Origin: Hyaloscypha bicolor E
Taxonomy: Eukaryota > Ascomycota > Leotiomycetes > Helotiales > Hyaloscyphaceae
Length of the DNA stretch: 64,000 bases
Assembly (NCBI RefSeq): GCF_002865645.1
Contig: NW_020194620.1
Coordinates: 1,805,353-1,869,352 of the forward strand
Direction of reading: 5' to 3'
How positions within the stretch are numbered: the stretch's first letter is position 1; each line of letters starts with the position of its first letter. The translations under genes were made by a program, and so were the position numbers. Positions 11,912 through 25,300 of this stretch are shown here, in pieces. Under the pieces are notes generated by a model. It did no database searches. It was not told the DNA's origin and worked only from the letters and a program-made list of their open reading frames with translations.

Positions 11912-14900
11912 CCTTTGTGAGGAACAGAGCTACTGTATGGAGGACTCAATGTTCATCATCTTCATTTGGACCGAGATCAACGGCCTCGATCATCCCAAGG
12001 ATTGCATATACGGCTGGAGTACATAAGGCGACCTCTTGCATTATACCGACAATATTCGGAATGGAGTGGGCGATTGGCGTTCAGGTTTCAATTTTCGTGC
12101 TCGGTTGGCGGCTGGATTGTGTAATTTTCAAGCAAAGAGTCAGGAAAGGAAAGGGTTTAGGAATGGTTTTTAAATGGCCGAGTTGCTCGCTGGATCATGG
12201 GACTGTCTATGGGGTTTAGACACGAAGTCTACCCTGAGTGAAGCAGGACTCCATGAATTTACGACTGGACTGGGTGGATCGTGCTTGGATTTGGGACAGT
12301 ACACGTTTAGACGTACTTCGATTGAGAGACCCCAGATGGCGACAAAAGTGTATAGACCAATGCCGTCACTTCAAACCCTGCTCTCCAATAATGTGCTTGC
12401 TTAATGATTCAGACACATATCTGCATTTCAGTAGTCTTGATGATCTACTTCTTGAGGCGCCTGCCAACCCCGCAATCACAGGAGCACGGCATACGCCGCC
12501 ATCAGCCTGGATACCACTTAGATGCCACAAACCGCCCTCGTATTTCGCACCTCAGGTCCACAGCATCTCCCCGCATCAGAAAACCTACACTTACCACACC
12601 ACTCTGCCTAACTGAGCGGCTTGCCTTGCCATGCCTTGCCATGCCTTGCCATGCCTTTCCCCCTCAATCCTCTTCAAGCTGCCTACATACGGCACGGGTA
12701 AATCTCACAAACTCGCATGCAAGCCCACGACCGAGCCGAGCTGTCTCGGCCCACCGATGGGTAGATGGATAGCATGTGTGGTTTCCGAGGTTGTGATTGG
12801 GGATCCTGAGGGTTTTTGCAGGTGTTGTTGTGTTGGGTGTATTGAGGCAAGCCGGGAATTTCCGAGAGGGCGGACTCGGAAGGATGGCAGTGCAGGGACG
12901 CAGGAAGGGGGGTGCGCCAACGAGGAATCTACGGGGCCCAGACCGCGCCGGGGCCCGGCAGCATTTGCCTTTCTGGGATACAGGGACCTAGTTAGTTAGT
13001 AGAAAGTAGGAGGGAAGGAAATACCGGTAGATATTGGGGTGTTATCACAATAGGGAAGGAGGGAGCTAGTTAAAAGTCACCGCTTTTATGCTCGGTAAGG
13101 TTGTGTCTGGCTGCATTACTTTGCTAGTAAGTGCGTTTATACACTTTCTGAAAGCCTGTTTTTGAACGGATCCTTATACCTTGTTTAGTCATCTTAGTCT
13201 GTGAGTGGTCGTTTCCAGCGGTGCTTGTATTGTGGAGTTCCAGTAATCACTTGAATCCCATGCCAGTTTGATCCACTTCAGGCCTTTTGTACCTGCTTTG
13301 CGAGGCAGGAAATATGCTGATGTGCAACAGAACTTCTGGGCTCCCTCTGCTTATCTCTATCTACAAGTTCCATTCCCTTGGGGGAGGAAGTTGCGAGGAA
13401 AAGTTGGAGGAAGCGTGAAGTTGGGATAAACTGAAGGAAGCAGGGCTCGTGGTTCGGTTCGAGTGAAGTGTAGAAGGTGGAGGGGTGACGGGAGAGTGGC
13501 TGATATTTGAAGAGCCCGGTAGAATTGGAGGAGCTAGTTGGAGTTGTTTGGAGTTGTTTGAGTCAGTTAAAGCTTGGTACGTGCAGACTTGGTGACGGGA
13601 CGGAACGGGCTGTTAGGTAGGAAAGAGGATTCCGTCCATGGCCGATGAGGTGCAGAGCTGGTAGGTGCTAACTGAATGGGAAGGTTTCGAGGACCTGGTA
13701 GGTCGAATACACATTTTTGGCTCTCCACTTGGTAAGAAGGCACTCCAGCAAGTGCATATCTTAAACAGCTTCCATAGGTGTATTTAAAGGACATTCAAGA
13801 GATGGGTTATCCAGTCTGATCTTACTTGAACGAAGCTCCAAGGAGAAATGCGCAAGTTATCACAGTTTGGTATTCTGGTAATTAGAAAGCGCGCCGGTCT
13901 CGTCCTCTCTACTTCTGCTTTGGAAAATAGTCTAGCTTACCAGATTTAAACAGGAGGAAGCGAGCTTCATTGACTCCCTTTCGAACAGCCCCTTTTATAG
14001 AGAGTTAAACAAGTGGCCGCTAGTAACATAACCTCCTGTCAAAGTTTGAGAAGGCCAATCCCCCTTCCCCGGACATTGCCGTCTTGCGTGGACTTTCGCA
14101 TTGGAATTACCAAACGAGGGTGTCCTCGCAAGTCACGGATGCTTTTTCTGTTTCTTGATGTGATCATTTTACTCCACTGTCCCCCTCAGCTTCGGTCGTT
14201 GCTCTTGCTGGAGTGTCCTGCCTGTAAGCCTCCAAAGATAGATCATAAGTAGGAGATCGCAGAATCCAGCAAGATAATCTGCGACGAGGTTTACTGCCAA
14301 CCACGGCTTGTTGAATGTCGACCGAGTGCTTTCGAAGGCGTCAGATCGGATGATTGCCAATGGGATGACCTTATCAACTCGGAATAGTTGGCGGTACCTT
14401 TAGAGGTGACAAGCTTCTTGGCCTCTGGCAAATTGTCAACTGGAGGTCCATAACCACCCCAGCAAAATGGGTGATGAACCAAATCTTTCAATTGATATGG
14501 AGTCCTCTGTAACTTCTTTAGGTCGAACTGCCATGTTTGAAATCCCGAGGCATGAAATTCTGTGCATTGGATTGTGTAGAAGCTGTCGCTCACCCGCTAA
14601 CGGTCCACGGCACGCAGCTGGGGTCAATAGTAATTGGCTTTGCTAAACGAGCTACAGATATCCTACCAAGACATACGTCAGCTACCTACTTCTGAGGCCT
14701 GATTGAGGTTCGGCAACTTACATTACATGTTTGTGGAACGTGGCCATGAATACTTTCATTCGATTCAGCCGTTTACTCCACTTGCCCATATGATTGCGTT
14801 CGTTCTCAGCCCCACCTCCTTCAAGAGCATCATTACCTTCTGTGTCCTCGCCACTCCTTGGTTATGCTCATCAAGCTCTTGGTGAACGAGAGCTACGGGA

Positions 14901-16556
14901 GATAATCGGATCACTATAAGGTTGAGATGATTTTTGATTCTGTTTGTGCTTCAACGCAGGCTCCTCTCGACCGGTAAGCAGGGTTCGAATTGTTAAAGCA
15001 AAGACTCTAGAAATAAAAAATACCTTGCTATCAACATCACCGCGTCCATACTTTCGTGTACTCCTAGCCTGACCACCAGAACATTCATCGTCATTTCCAG
15101 AGCCAACAAAACTTTGAAACTTAGCAACGCTTTTGAAAATATTTGGCAGACTGGGAAGTCGAATCCCGAGTTGCCGGTCAAGTTCGAGAGAAGTATCGCA
15201 GGGTTGGAAGCCAGCAACTTCGGCAAATACTGATGGGAGGACTCCCGGCTGCATAAAACCCGCAGAAGTATGGGTGGATTAGGACTAGTAACTTTGGCAG
15301 ACTGATACGAAGGCACATGTATAGAATTGATAGAGGCCTGGCTAGCTTGGACATCTATATCTATAGCAAGATTTGTGAAATGGAAGACATACTGTCTATT
15401 ATCGATGATGTTTGGTCGCAGGAGAAGAGAAAGGAGGTCGAGTGACAACAAAGTCTCGTCAAAGATCATTTAGAAAAACAAAAGCCAAGCGTCCACCAAT
15501 GAGTAGAAACCATCGCCCACCTCGCAATTTCAGTGCAGGGACTAGTAGAAGTCTCCATAGCGCGAGCTTATTACTTATGTAAACCTTGTCGCTCGAATTA
15601 GGCTCTTTACCTCGCAGGGACGGAGGGAAGTATGGGAAGGGAGCATGACTGAGTATTTGAATTTTGAGGGGGCGAGGCTGTTTATGATCTGCAGCATGAG
15701 GACGGGGGTGAAGGTGGTTGAAATTCTGATGAAGAGAAGAAGAGAAGCGAGAGGGGTCTCGAGAAGAAACAGGTGGGAAATTAGCGGGGAAGTTCTGGAT
15801 TGTGGGGGAGTCGCAATGCTTCGTCTTAATGGAAGGTGGTGGTGGCAGGGGTAGGGGGAAAGAGCGATAACAACTCAATCACTGTTTATCGACGGCCCAG
15901 CCCCCTTTAAGAGAAGAGCGATAGGAGGTTGGCGAGGAATGGCTTGTGTTTGGGTATACACGCTGTTGCATCAGAGAGGATAGCGTACTCTTCCACAACA
16001 GAACATTTGTACGAGACGATGTCCGAATTCCCGGGATATTATGCTATGAAAGGGGGCTTAATTCGGTTGAATGGCATTGGGATGAGGCTTATGGCTTTAC
16101 AAAACCTTGTGCCGTCGGCGAAGGGGGAGCGCTATCGCTGTCCGGGCCTGCCCAGGTACAACCAAGCTGGTGATGAGGGTAAAGAGAGAAAATGGAGTCT
16201 GCTTTGGAACTGCATAGTGATTTGATGAGATATTGAACAACTGAATGCATAGAAAGAGTGCGATGTGCACTTTAAACACGTTGACTTTTCGTTCGAGCTC
16301 AGTTGGGAAGTGAAAGGAAGTGACTGAGGTTCAATAGTTTCTACATAAACGGGAAACTTGCAACAAAACCTTTAGCCTTTGGGCTGAAGGGGAAAACTGA
16401 GAGGATGAGAGCACTGCAAGACATGAGTCAACAGTGCCAAATGTTCAGACAAAATGAGAATAAGGGTGATGATCAATGATCATGGTGGTATATTGCTCCT
16501 CTCTAAACCACCCAAATCCCTTACTATGTCCCGTACAATGCCAAAAGCAATTTCCT
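11912..16556. other. Gene-poor region of about 4.6 kb
   Basis: No recognisable gene. The left few hundred bases should contain the Reg1 3' UTR. Two overlapping minus-strand frames at 14871-15469 start from an ATG at 15469 and look slightly protein-like, but they change frame and match no family I know. Confidence 0.4.
12621..12658. repeat. 10-bp tandem repeat (TTGCCATGCC)n
   Basis: Three to four copies of a TTGCCATGCC unit in a pyrimidine-rich stretch. Non-coding simple repeat. Confidence 0.75.
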
Positions 16557-18290
16557 TCAAAGCTCCTCCGCATCGTTCCTGCCCCAAAGCTTGACCGTAC
16601 GATCATAACCTCCACTACAAATCCATTTAGCATCTCTCGTGACGTCCACGCTGTGCACGTTCCCCGTATGCCCACTTAAACTCTGCACCAAACTCCAATC
16701 ATCCGCTGAAAACACATTGACGTTCTTATCGAACCCACCAGACACGAAAAATGTACCCGCTTTCTTCGGTCTTCTCGCCCCCTGCTCATCAAGTTCGGGA
16801 ACTATTCCTTCCGCAGGATCATCGATTCCTTTGTACCATCTCAGGTCAGAGACGACGCTCTTATGTGCTCCTATCCCACCAGCTGGTGCGACTTTCCGTA
16901 CATCCCAGCACTTGATCCAACCGTCTCCTGAACCCGAGAGGACACGATGACCATCGACGCCCCAGTCTAGGGCGTAGATAGGTCGGATGTGCCCCTCGAG
17001 AATCATAACAGTTCTTCCGGTTCGGAGATCCCAGATACGGCCGATACTGTCCATTCCTGCACTTGCTAATAGAGAGCCGTCTGTGTTGAAAGCTAGAGCA
17101 AAAACTCCGCGAGAATGGCCTTCCTGTAGGAGAAGCTCGGTGGTCGTGTTGACGTCCCAGAGGCGCCAGGTCGTATCTTCGGATGCTGAGGCGAGGTAGC
17201 GTCCTGAAGGGTGGAATTCGACCCGGCAGACGCGCTGGTTATGGCCTGCCAAGGTAGAGATGGGTGTATCTTGGTTCAGAGACCAGAGATGGATATTGCC
17301 TTCTGCGCCGCCCGATGCTAGGTTGACCGAATCTGGAGAGACAGTTGTCCCTGGCAGCGTTGCGTCTGGAAACCAAGATATACCACCTATTCGATCCGTG
17401 TGTCCTCGTAAAGTCCGGATTTCGTCCATGACGGGAACGTTCAGTAGCTTAATACCTCCTCCCCAGTTTCCAGCAGCAATGATCTCCCCATTTGGCGAGA
17501 ACCTTGTCATGCTGACCGGTCTCTCACCAGCTGTCTGACTGCCCTGAAGCTCGAATCCTCCCAAGCGCTCCTTGATCCCTTTCCTAAACTTGACATGCGT
17601 CCGCAATTGTATCGCGGACTCGATCTTCTGACTCGCCAATCTCCTCTTTGCCCTTGGCAGCGAATATCTTGCGATGTCCTTCCTCGCCTCGACCAACTCT
17701 TGTATGCCCTTGGTATAAAACTCCTCTTCCTGCTCGTTCTCACCTTGCTCAGCCGCATCATGCATCCGAGCATCTCCTTCCTCATCTTCCGCTGCATCAA
17801 TCTCGGCTTGAATCGCGAGCAACTCTCTCAACCTGTCTCTGCGATCGCCAGGCCCTTCCCCGAACAACGTAACCGGCTCTCCCATCTCCCGCAATCGAGC
17901 ACGCACCCGTCCGTCATCAGTCGGCACCGCTATCGCCGCAGCCTTCCTCTTCCTATCAAACTGCGAAAGAATCGCGCTCGCACGCTCGGGGGCAATGCCC
18001 GCTGTCGCAGAAGGCATGTCATAGTCGCGGTCGAGGGCTAGTCTTTGTTTAGCAGATGCAAGGCTGGAGGGGTTCTTGCGGGAAGAACTTACGCACGTTT
18101 GCCAGGTCAATGCCGATGTCCTGAAAGTGTCACCAGATCCATCAGCTGCCAGGTTCCTGTTTGAGAAGGACGCGACGCCTCTGGGATTATATGAATACTG
18201 GTTGAGAGTACGGGGTGAGGGTGAAGGGGAAGGGGGAAGGCTTACCTCAGGCTCTGCCTCCTCTACGTAGGCTTGTCGTGAGGGATGCAT
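16557..18290 (-). CDS. PRP4: U4/U6 small nuclear ribonucleoprotein Prp4 (WD40)
   Basis: Model complement(16557..18037, 18093..18120, 18246..18290), 517 aa. Exon 1 encodes [15 protein letters not shown], the 28-nt exon 2 gives DIGIDLANV, and exon 3 the rest; the two introns (18038-18092 and 18121-18245) restore one frame. The N-terminal region has the PRP4/SFM block [19 protein letters not shown] followed by [17 protein letters not shown], then a basic helix. Seven WD40 repeats follow, with clear GH...WD spacing such as [30 protein letters not shown] and [13 protein letters not shown]. Prp4 is a core protein of the U4/U6 particle that assembles with Prp3 in the spliceosome (known family role). 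Length and domain order match fungal orthologues. The reading frame also stays open through the introns, so a prediction without splicing would insert false residues near the N-terminus. Confidence 0.93.
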   Translation of the reverse strand: MHPSRQAYVEEAEPEVSLPPSPSPSPRTLNQYSYNPRGVASFSNRNLAADGSGDTFRTSALTWQTCVSSSRKNPSSLASAKQRLALDRDYDMPSATAGIAPERASAILSQFDRKRKAAAIAVPTDDGRVRARLREMGEPVTLFGEGPGDRRDRLRELLAIQAEIDAAEDEEGDARMHDAAEQGENEQEEEFYTKGIQELVEARKDIARYSLPRAKRRLASQKIESAIQLRTHVKFRKGIKERLGGFELQGSQTAGERPVSMTRFSPNGEIIAAGNWGGGIKLLNVPVMDEIRTLRGHTDRIGGISWFPDATLPGTTVSPDSVNLASGGAEGNIHLWSLNQDTPISTLAGHNQRVCRVEFHPSGRYLASASEDTTWRLWDVNTTTELLLQEGHSRGVFALAFNTDGSLLASAGMDSIGRIWDLRTGRTVMILEGHIRPIYALDWGVDGHRVLSGSGDGWIKCWDVRKVAPAGGIGAHKSVVSDLRWYKGIDDPAEGIVPELDEQGARRPKKAGTFFVSGGFDKNVNVFSADDWSLVQSLSGHTGNVHSVDVTRDAKWICSGGYDRTVKLWGRNDAEEL

Positions 18291-18942
18291 GATGGCGGTT
18301 GTGTGATTATGCCGTGAGAAGAATGATCTTTCAAGAGAAGGATTTCAGCTTTTTGTCATAGTTGGTTGTGCATGTTCAGATTGATATCACGCTGCCAAAT
18401 TATTTTTCAAGTCTGACGTTCGGCTCGCTTAACCTTACAACGGAACTCTATTTCGACTTCTCAGCTTCACCAATTTTCAACCTCTCAACAACCTTTTCTT
18501 AGACTCATGTCTTCGTCATCGCAGGTATTGAATCAAGTATCTTACTCCGTTGAGCTTCCGGACGGTCTCTGCAGCATTCCCGAGTCCTACAGGTCATCCG
18601 CGGCCAGTCTTACTCGCAAAAAAACAACAGGCATCAGCATCGTCTAGTCTTCGGATGAACAAGCATCCTCATTGGCTTCTGGTGCATTATATTTCCCGTC
18701 ATCCCTCTTCTGGGAAGCGTCATGCTTCCTAACCCCAAACTGGAACTTCCGCAGCCTAGATGTCTTAGCTTCTTACGTCAATCGCAAGTAGCGATTGGAC
18801 TATTGACAGAAGATGGATTCTGGTTTCTCTGTCTCCTCATTATAGAGGGACTCATTTTATGACTCTTTCTTTGTTGTCTTGTTTTCTTGATTCTATAATA
18901 CTCACATAACTCTTACCTCTCCAACCGAGTGCTCATGTCACC
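18291..18942. other. Intergenic, no gene seen
   Basis: Shared upstream region between Prp4 (minus) and the hydrolase remnant (plus). It holds pyrimidine-rich, promoter-like stretches near 18440-18500 but no supportable coding sequence. Confidence 0.45.
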
Positions 18943-19576
18943 ATGTTGGCGCCAGTGAGGCCACCCTTTGATCCCGAGCTTGATGAAACGCTCAAGCAAT
19001 TCCCAGGAATTTCCCTTTTCAGCAGAGGGAACCTTCAAGAAGTCCGGGAAATGCTGAGCAACAAGAACCCAACCAAGGATATACTCAGTGATTCGGAGCT
19101 CGATCACAAAGATATCACCATTCCCGACGGCCGATCTCATATTGACACTCTTCCGTTCCCAAAATTCTTCTGGAAGCCCTCGCCCAGCGATGTATTTCAT
19201 GCATGGAGGCGGCATGGTATTTGGTGACCGGTTTACGACCATGGCTTGGTGTTTTGCTTGGGTCAAACAATTGGATGTTGTGCTCATCTCCATTGAGCTT
19301 ACGAAGGCACTTGAAAATACCGTCCCAAAGGTCGAAGGATGCATGGCAGGTCCCAAGTGTGTGGCCGAACATCATTCTGAAATTGGCGTTGATCCAGAAA
19401 GGATCGTTGTAACTGGAGCTTGGGTGGAGCTCCATGGGTGGCCTGGAGCATGGTACGTATTTGATGTCTTGCTCCAGCTCGGCGTTGGGGAAGTGTGCCA
19501 TGAGACGCGGTTGGCTTGGATGAAGGATGCTTGCTCAGCACTAGACTCAAGGCTTTCTATTGCCGTGCTACACTGA
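18943..19576 (+). pseudogene. Broken alpha/beta hydrolase (fold-3, lipase-like) gene
   Basis: The ATG at 18943 opens a frame beginning MLAPVRPPFDPELDETLKQF and reaching about 19190. It then diverges and stops at 19227. The adjacent frame, open to 19576, takes over with YFMHGGGMVFGDRF, the HGGG oxyanion-hole motif of the hormone-sensitive-lipase-like family, then VVLISIEL and IGVDPERIVVTGA. Two hallmarks are damaged. The family's conserved segment after the ISIE strand (normally of the form YRLAPE) is altered, and the expected GxSxG nucleophile elbow after VVTGA is missing. The rest of the catalytic domain is absent. A carboxylesterase-type ancestor is likely. An intron cannot be excluded at the frame change, but the missing nucleophile argues for loss of function. 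Confidence 0.7.
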
Positions 19577-20692
19577 AAAGTCATATGCAATATTCTTTTC
19601 AGGTGGGCCCGATAGGATCAGCAACAACAACCACATTCTGGATTTTACTGCCAGGGCTCACAAGGAGGAGGAGTACTCTGCACATCGAAAGCTCTTCTAA
19701 CCGTCTCTGCTCATGGAAACACCAACCTCCATTCCAATTCACTTGATTCCAAATTCCCCAAATTCCCAACATTAAGACGTGATTTCTTTTTTGGTCCGTC
19801 TCGGCTGGGAGATGCCAGCGTCCACTGACCGGCCACACGGGAGAGACATCTCCAATCAGGAAAGCATCGGCATGTGGGGACCCCGCTTCTGGAAGCATTC
19901 TGAGATGCTTCCATGGAACCCGGGCTTCAATCTGACATGGTTGTCACAGCCTTCGACCTCGCCCACACGGGACAGACATCTTGGCTTCACATCTCTTGAC
20001 CCCGCGAAAGGAAACGGAACTGACGCTATCTTCTCCTTTGATTTTGGGACGGCAAAAATCTTCTTGTATATTCGCCCCACCTGCTGAACTCCTCAGATCT
20101 CGGTCCAGTTCATCTGATTCTATTCCTGTCTCCAGTAGATGGATCTAGTAGATGGAAGGTGGAAGGTCAAAGTGTTCGCAGGGTCAAGCCTGTCTTCACG
20201 TTGTTGTCGTCGCTTTCTTGGTCATGCAAGGCACTAGCTTGCCGCTGCTAAACTATCCCCCACAATGCCACATGCTAAGAGGAAGTAGTGGCTCGGTCTG
20301 AGATGAACAACTCCACAGCTGGACACAACGCCGCCCATTTCCTGTACTTCTACAAGAGGCAAATAATTGATATTCTAAACACATCCCCCATGGGTCGGCT
20401 TGCAGTCTGCCACCTTCCCCTATTTCTGTGCGCTCGGACGAAGGGCAGGGGGTCCGAGCACAAGCAGTTGCGCTGATCTCCAGGACCGACCGACCCTGAC
20501 AAAGCGGGCACGGCGGGTTTGCTCATGGGTCAAACACCTGTCGTCCTCGCAGACTCGTGGTGGTCACCGCCTGAAGCCAACCACCGTACCTCAATCAGCT
20601 TCGCCGCAACCCCAATTAACGGTCGATGCATTGAAATTAACATCTTGGATCTTGATCGTGGTACCAAATTGTAAAAGCTGACTATCGATCCA
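19577..20692. other. Intergenic, no gene seen
   Basis: Contains the upstream region of the Zn2Cys6 regulator. Short frames only. CCACACGGGAGAGACATC near 19835 and CCACACGGGACAGACATC near 19963 are near-identical 18-mers 128 bp apart. Confidence 0.45.
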
Positions 20693-22325
20693 ATGGTAGC
20701 GAAAGCGCGTCTACGCACAAAGTTAGGTTGTCTAACGTGTAAGTACGACACGGGCGGCTAGGTGTTCCAGTCGCTGGCGTAGCTAATCATATCGCAACAG
20801 GCCGCCAGCGAAAGAAGAAATGCGACGAGCTGAGGCCCGTATGTTCTGGGTGCAGTAGTCGCAAGTCACTCGAGTGCAAATGGCCAACGGAACACGATAA
20901 TGCGCAGGATCGTCGGCTGCGAAAGGTCACTATTCGTACGACATCTCTCTGCACCGAGAACATCGAGACCAGCACTGAGGGTACTTCGGATACATCGGAC
21001 AGCGGATATGCCTCGACCCCGGAGGAGCAGATGACGGAGAGCCAGGTGATGGTTCTGCATAAGCAGTCGCCGTCACCAAAGCAATGGTCAGAGAAGGACA
21101 GTCCGGATGTTACGGTTGGATTTGGGTGGAATAACGAGCCAGTGATGTTAGCTTTCTACTTCAAGCAGATGTTGCCGGGCTTTATTCACGAGCGATCGCA
21201 CCCCCGCTTCATGGAGTGCCATTACATGTGCAACCTGGTGCAGGACTCACAGCCTCTGAGGGATACAGCCTTAGCTTGTGCTGCGATGACGATGTCATGG
21301 AAGCCATCTGCTGATCCCCGTTGGGGGATCAAGATGAGACGACAAGCGCTCTCGTACAAGACCTCGGCACTGGCATCACTCCAGGACCAGATCGCGAATG
21401 GGTCCGTGACGGGGACTGAGGACTGGCTCCTTGCTACGGCAAACCAGCTTACACTTCTTGATGTAAGTAGACCTGATTGTCAGTTGACATGCCCGATTCC
21501 AAAGCTGACATCGATTTCCAGAACCGAGACCACAATACCTTTGCCTCCACTTCCAACACCCATATCCGTGCTATGTTGAACTTGATCAAATTGAGAACTA
21601 CGGCAAACCTCGCTCTCTTGAAAGCCGGTCTCCCACTTCCTGAGAAGTGCCTCTCCGCGCATGCTTTCGAGCGTGTGTGTTATGAAGCCGTCCTCTATCA
21701 CGGGGCAACTATGATGCTGTTTGATCGAGAGTTCGACATGCTTAACGGGTCAGCCGAATGGCAAATGCTCGAAGATTACTTCCGAGATTCGCCAGTGCCT
21801 TCCGGCGCTAACGAGGAAAATTGGCCTGTTCTTGGTATGCCTTTCGATGTATTCCGTCTTGTCGTGATCGCCTCGAGACTCAGTCGTATTGCCATCCTTA
21901 CAACTGAGAAGCTTGAAATCGCCGCAGCTGTCCTAGCAGAGCTTTCCAGCTGGTACGAGGTTATTCCAGCCACTGGTAAATTCACGAGTGGGCACTCTTA
22001 CCTCGTGGCTGCAAACGCTCTGTTACGAACTCTCGTTGCTCAACAACCCAACGGAGGCCTTCTTCTGGATGACAAACATCCAGCTGACCTTGAGGTCGCT
22101 GCTGTTGTCTCCACGATTGAAATTGGTCATCAGTTCAACAAGTATCCGCTCTGGCCACTTACTGTTTTTTATCGTCTTTCTTCAGCCCCACGTGAAAGAA
22201 AGATTTTGGAGCATGCTATCTCGGCAGCTTTGCAGAACACTGATGGAGACATCGCTCGATTCGCACCTCGAGAGACGATCAACATGTTTCTCATGGCGCC
22301 AGGCCTGCGATCGATGCTGATGTAG
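20693..22325 (+). CDS. Zn2Cys6 fungal transcription factor
   Basis: Model join(20693..20738, 20801..21462, 21522..22325), 503 aa. The first intron splits the fourth residue of the CLTC motif, as is common in this family. After splicing, the binuclear cluster reads CX2CX6CX6CX2CX7C at residues 13, 16, 23, 30, 33 and 41, followed by a basic and then Ser/Thr-rich linker. The middle and C-terminal parts (about residues 100-500) resemble the fungal-specific transcription factor region (DUF3468-like), with FYFKQMLPGF near its start and helical segments such as AHAFERVCYEAVLYHGATMM. It should bind CGG-type DNA elements in the nucleus. Its target is unknown; the nearest upstream gene is the decayed hydrolase, so an old regulator-target pair is possible but unproven. 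Confidence 0.88.
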
Positions 22326-25300
22326 TAACATCAGAGATGGCGGTGTGCCAATTCAAGGAGAGGGGATCGGCTGTGCTGACTCCAGTAACAAGACTTTGCC
22401 AGCACAGGTGATCTCTTCGACGTATTTTGAAAGGACGACTTCGGAACATCCCTTTTGAGGGGGTTCGACATCAACTTTTGTAGAGCTTCAGAGGGTCACT
22501 TCCCAGATTCACGGGATATCTCAACTGATATATCACTGTGGCTGCCGTATCACAAACGCGCCACCGGGTCCGGCCCTCCTCGCCGCGGTGAGACGTTACC
22601 GAGATAGGATCGGAAACTTCCATCCTACTCAGTGTAACGTCGTTGAGGGGCACGTCATGCCTTGCAAGACAAATCCTCTGCCACTGGTAAAGACGAGAAT
22701 CAGAGCTGGACTTCACAGCAGTCTAGAAATTCACAGCACAATTTGCAAATTACATTGGGGACTTCCCACCCTTAAAGAATTCAGAACATTTCGCTTCCAG
22801 AAAACTTTCATTCCCACGTTCAACGAGTCAGTGTCAATTACGCCTGCCCAAGGCCCTCAAATCTGAGCTATCACAAAGGTCCCATCCCATTCCTCACCTA
22901 CGGCACTTGGCTAGCAAATCGCATCCACTCCATGCCGAGACCTCTGAGCGATGTGGATTCGTTTATCCTTTGGTGCACTTTCAGGGTCGTATTTTTATGG
23001 CGTTTCAGGCGCAAAATGCATTGATTGGGGGAGTGTTAGCTTTCCCGCCGTATTGAAGGGGCAACTTTTCGTTTTTTTGGGTTCACTGGGGGGTACGTTG
23101 GTTTGTGGCTTGGCCAATCGTCTGTTTTTCCGAGACTGGCCCCTTGCGCTCTTTCTGCACGTTTATTTTTGTTCTGATAGGGTTTGACAACAGAATATTT
23201 TGCATAATGAAGCCGTGGAGTAAATATTTATATGAATGAAGATGAATTTGAATTTGAATTTATGGTTTGGTATTATCGTGTTTGGGTGGATTTGTTGGGA
23301 ATTTTCTGCAAGTTTTTGCTTAGTGGTTTGGTTGCTTGCTTGGGATGGGAATTGCATTATTGTAATTGTAGTCTGGAAGTACCGGTATGAAACTGAACGC
23401 AAATTCGATAGCCCCGGAGTGCACTGACAGCACTGTGCCCTGTGATCACGGAGAGTTTGCTAGGAATTCCATTGAATCCTGGCCGAGTGACGTACGTAGG
23501 GATGGCTTAATTAAGGATTTAGCTTGACCATTATTATATAATTAAATATAATGGTATTGACCATTGAGTACCTTATTATATTAAAGTGGGCCAGTGGCGC
23601 AAGGGCTTCCTAAATATGTAAGCCCGAAACTTGAATGATTCTTGGGATTTTCTACATAACTCGAGAATTTCTTTTAGAATTATCCTATATTTGTATTAGC
23701 CTGGTATAATTCTAGTACAAAGGTAGTATAAAATTCTGCATATAATATTTGGCTTGACCATTATTATTTAATTAAATCATTAAATTTAGCGCGTCCCTAG
23801 ACGCACGGAATCCCTCCTTGAGGCTGGTGTTTGACTCAAGTGGCTTCCTGTTCGCTTACGAAACATTAGCAAAGAAAGTATGAACTGGACGTGGTGCATG
23901 AGGTTACCTTCAAATCGAGGGAATTGAGAAGGCTGTCTTGCTTGAGAGCAGGGAAACATGAGAGGCGCGCAGAATGATAGGAAAGAGAAGATGACAGATC
24001 AAGACACCGCACAAGCTTTCTCAGCATTTTGTAAAGGGCATCGGGTCAGGAGATCACAATTGATGACTTGCAGCGCAACTCTTCAGCAACCTGTCTCTTG
24101 GCAATGTTACAAAGCGGTGTATGCATCTCACCACGGAGTCCAAGTGTACCAAGGCTTCAAACAAGGAAGGCCCGTGGGGGAAGACTGAAAATATTCGACG
24201 ACAGTTGAGAGAAAGCCCCCTCTTTCCCTTGAGATCTGGAGAGCTTCACCCCCTCCTTGGGTAGCAATTCAACCTGCTCCACTGTGCTGCGTTCAGAGTC
24301 ACACTGCATCAGAAGTCTCAGTTGCACTCTCCGGTTTTAGGAGAAGCTGCGCCGTTCGTGACCGCCACAGAATACGTCACTCTGCAAGTCTGGCAAAGGC
24401 CTCTCATCCCAACTCCCCGCCCCTCTCCTGCTGAGACAAATTCTCATCCCGTAATTCCATCTCTTCTTTTGAATCAGTCAGACATTGACAAGTAAGAGAT
24501 TCCTGACAGCAGGAAGAGTATCAGCATTAGAGTACGAATCCGATTCTCTTTCATAGCCTCCCCCTCTCCGGATCAAGGGCCACCGAATCTTGGTAGGTTC
24601 GAGTCTCGACACCAGGAAACAAAGAACGCGGTTGGGTGCCAAAGGCTCTCCCATGAGCTTGAAGCAGTTGGTAGAATGTGCTTGATGTTACTGAGATGTC
24701 TGCGGGACGACAATAAATACTTGATCCGACGGTACTGGTGCTTGTATCGTCCCAATTCGGAAGTCATGTTCGCGCTACTATGGGACAGTGAATTATTATT
24801 GTCTTCCAAGCACTTTTTCTCCTTCCTGAATTCGTCTCTTATGGATACTAGGTCTAATGGCACTAATTCTAGTACCGCCTTTATTCGTAAGTCATTTTCG
24901 CATGCCTATGAGACGGTGGCGGGTCACGCTGTGTTCTTGCAAACACCTTCCCATCTCTCCTTCCATTTTCTGTTTCCTTGATGAGCGAGAAACAAAGTGT
25001 CCCTCAACTTCGGGTCCAAATGGGGAAACTGCCCTGTCTGAGTTACGTGCATTGTCCACCACATGATATTAACTAGCTGCTAGTGACAATGATCAAAGGC
25101 CTGAAGGAAAATTTTGACAACGCCGAATACGACATATACAGGGCTGCCTGGTCATTTCTTCAACAAGCAAGTTCAGCCGAATCCAGCAGCTGTATGAACA
25201 CACAGAGGGTAGCTTGGAAGTCCCGCCAACTTTTGTTGACAACCTGTTGCATTATTTTCGGGGTTTCCACTCCCACGAACGGCCATTACAAGCTGCAAAT

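Noticed and set aside
14871..15469. Overlapping minus-strand frames starting at an ATG at 15469
   Set aside because: Some stretches look protein-like, but the frame changes without a clear splice pair and no family is matched.
24570..24640. Possible tRNA 3' half (GGTTCGAGTCTCGACACCA near 24594)
   Set aside because: It resembles a T-arm followed by CACCA, but the T-stem does not pair well and I could not find a matching D-arm, anticodon arm or acceptor 5' strand upstream.
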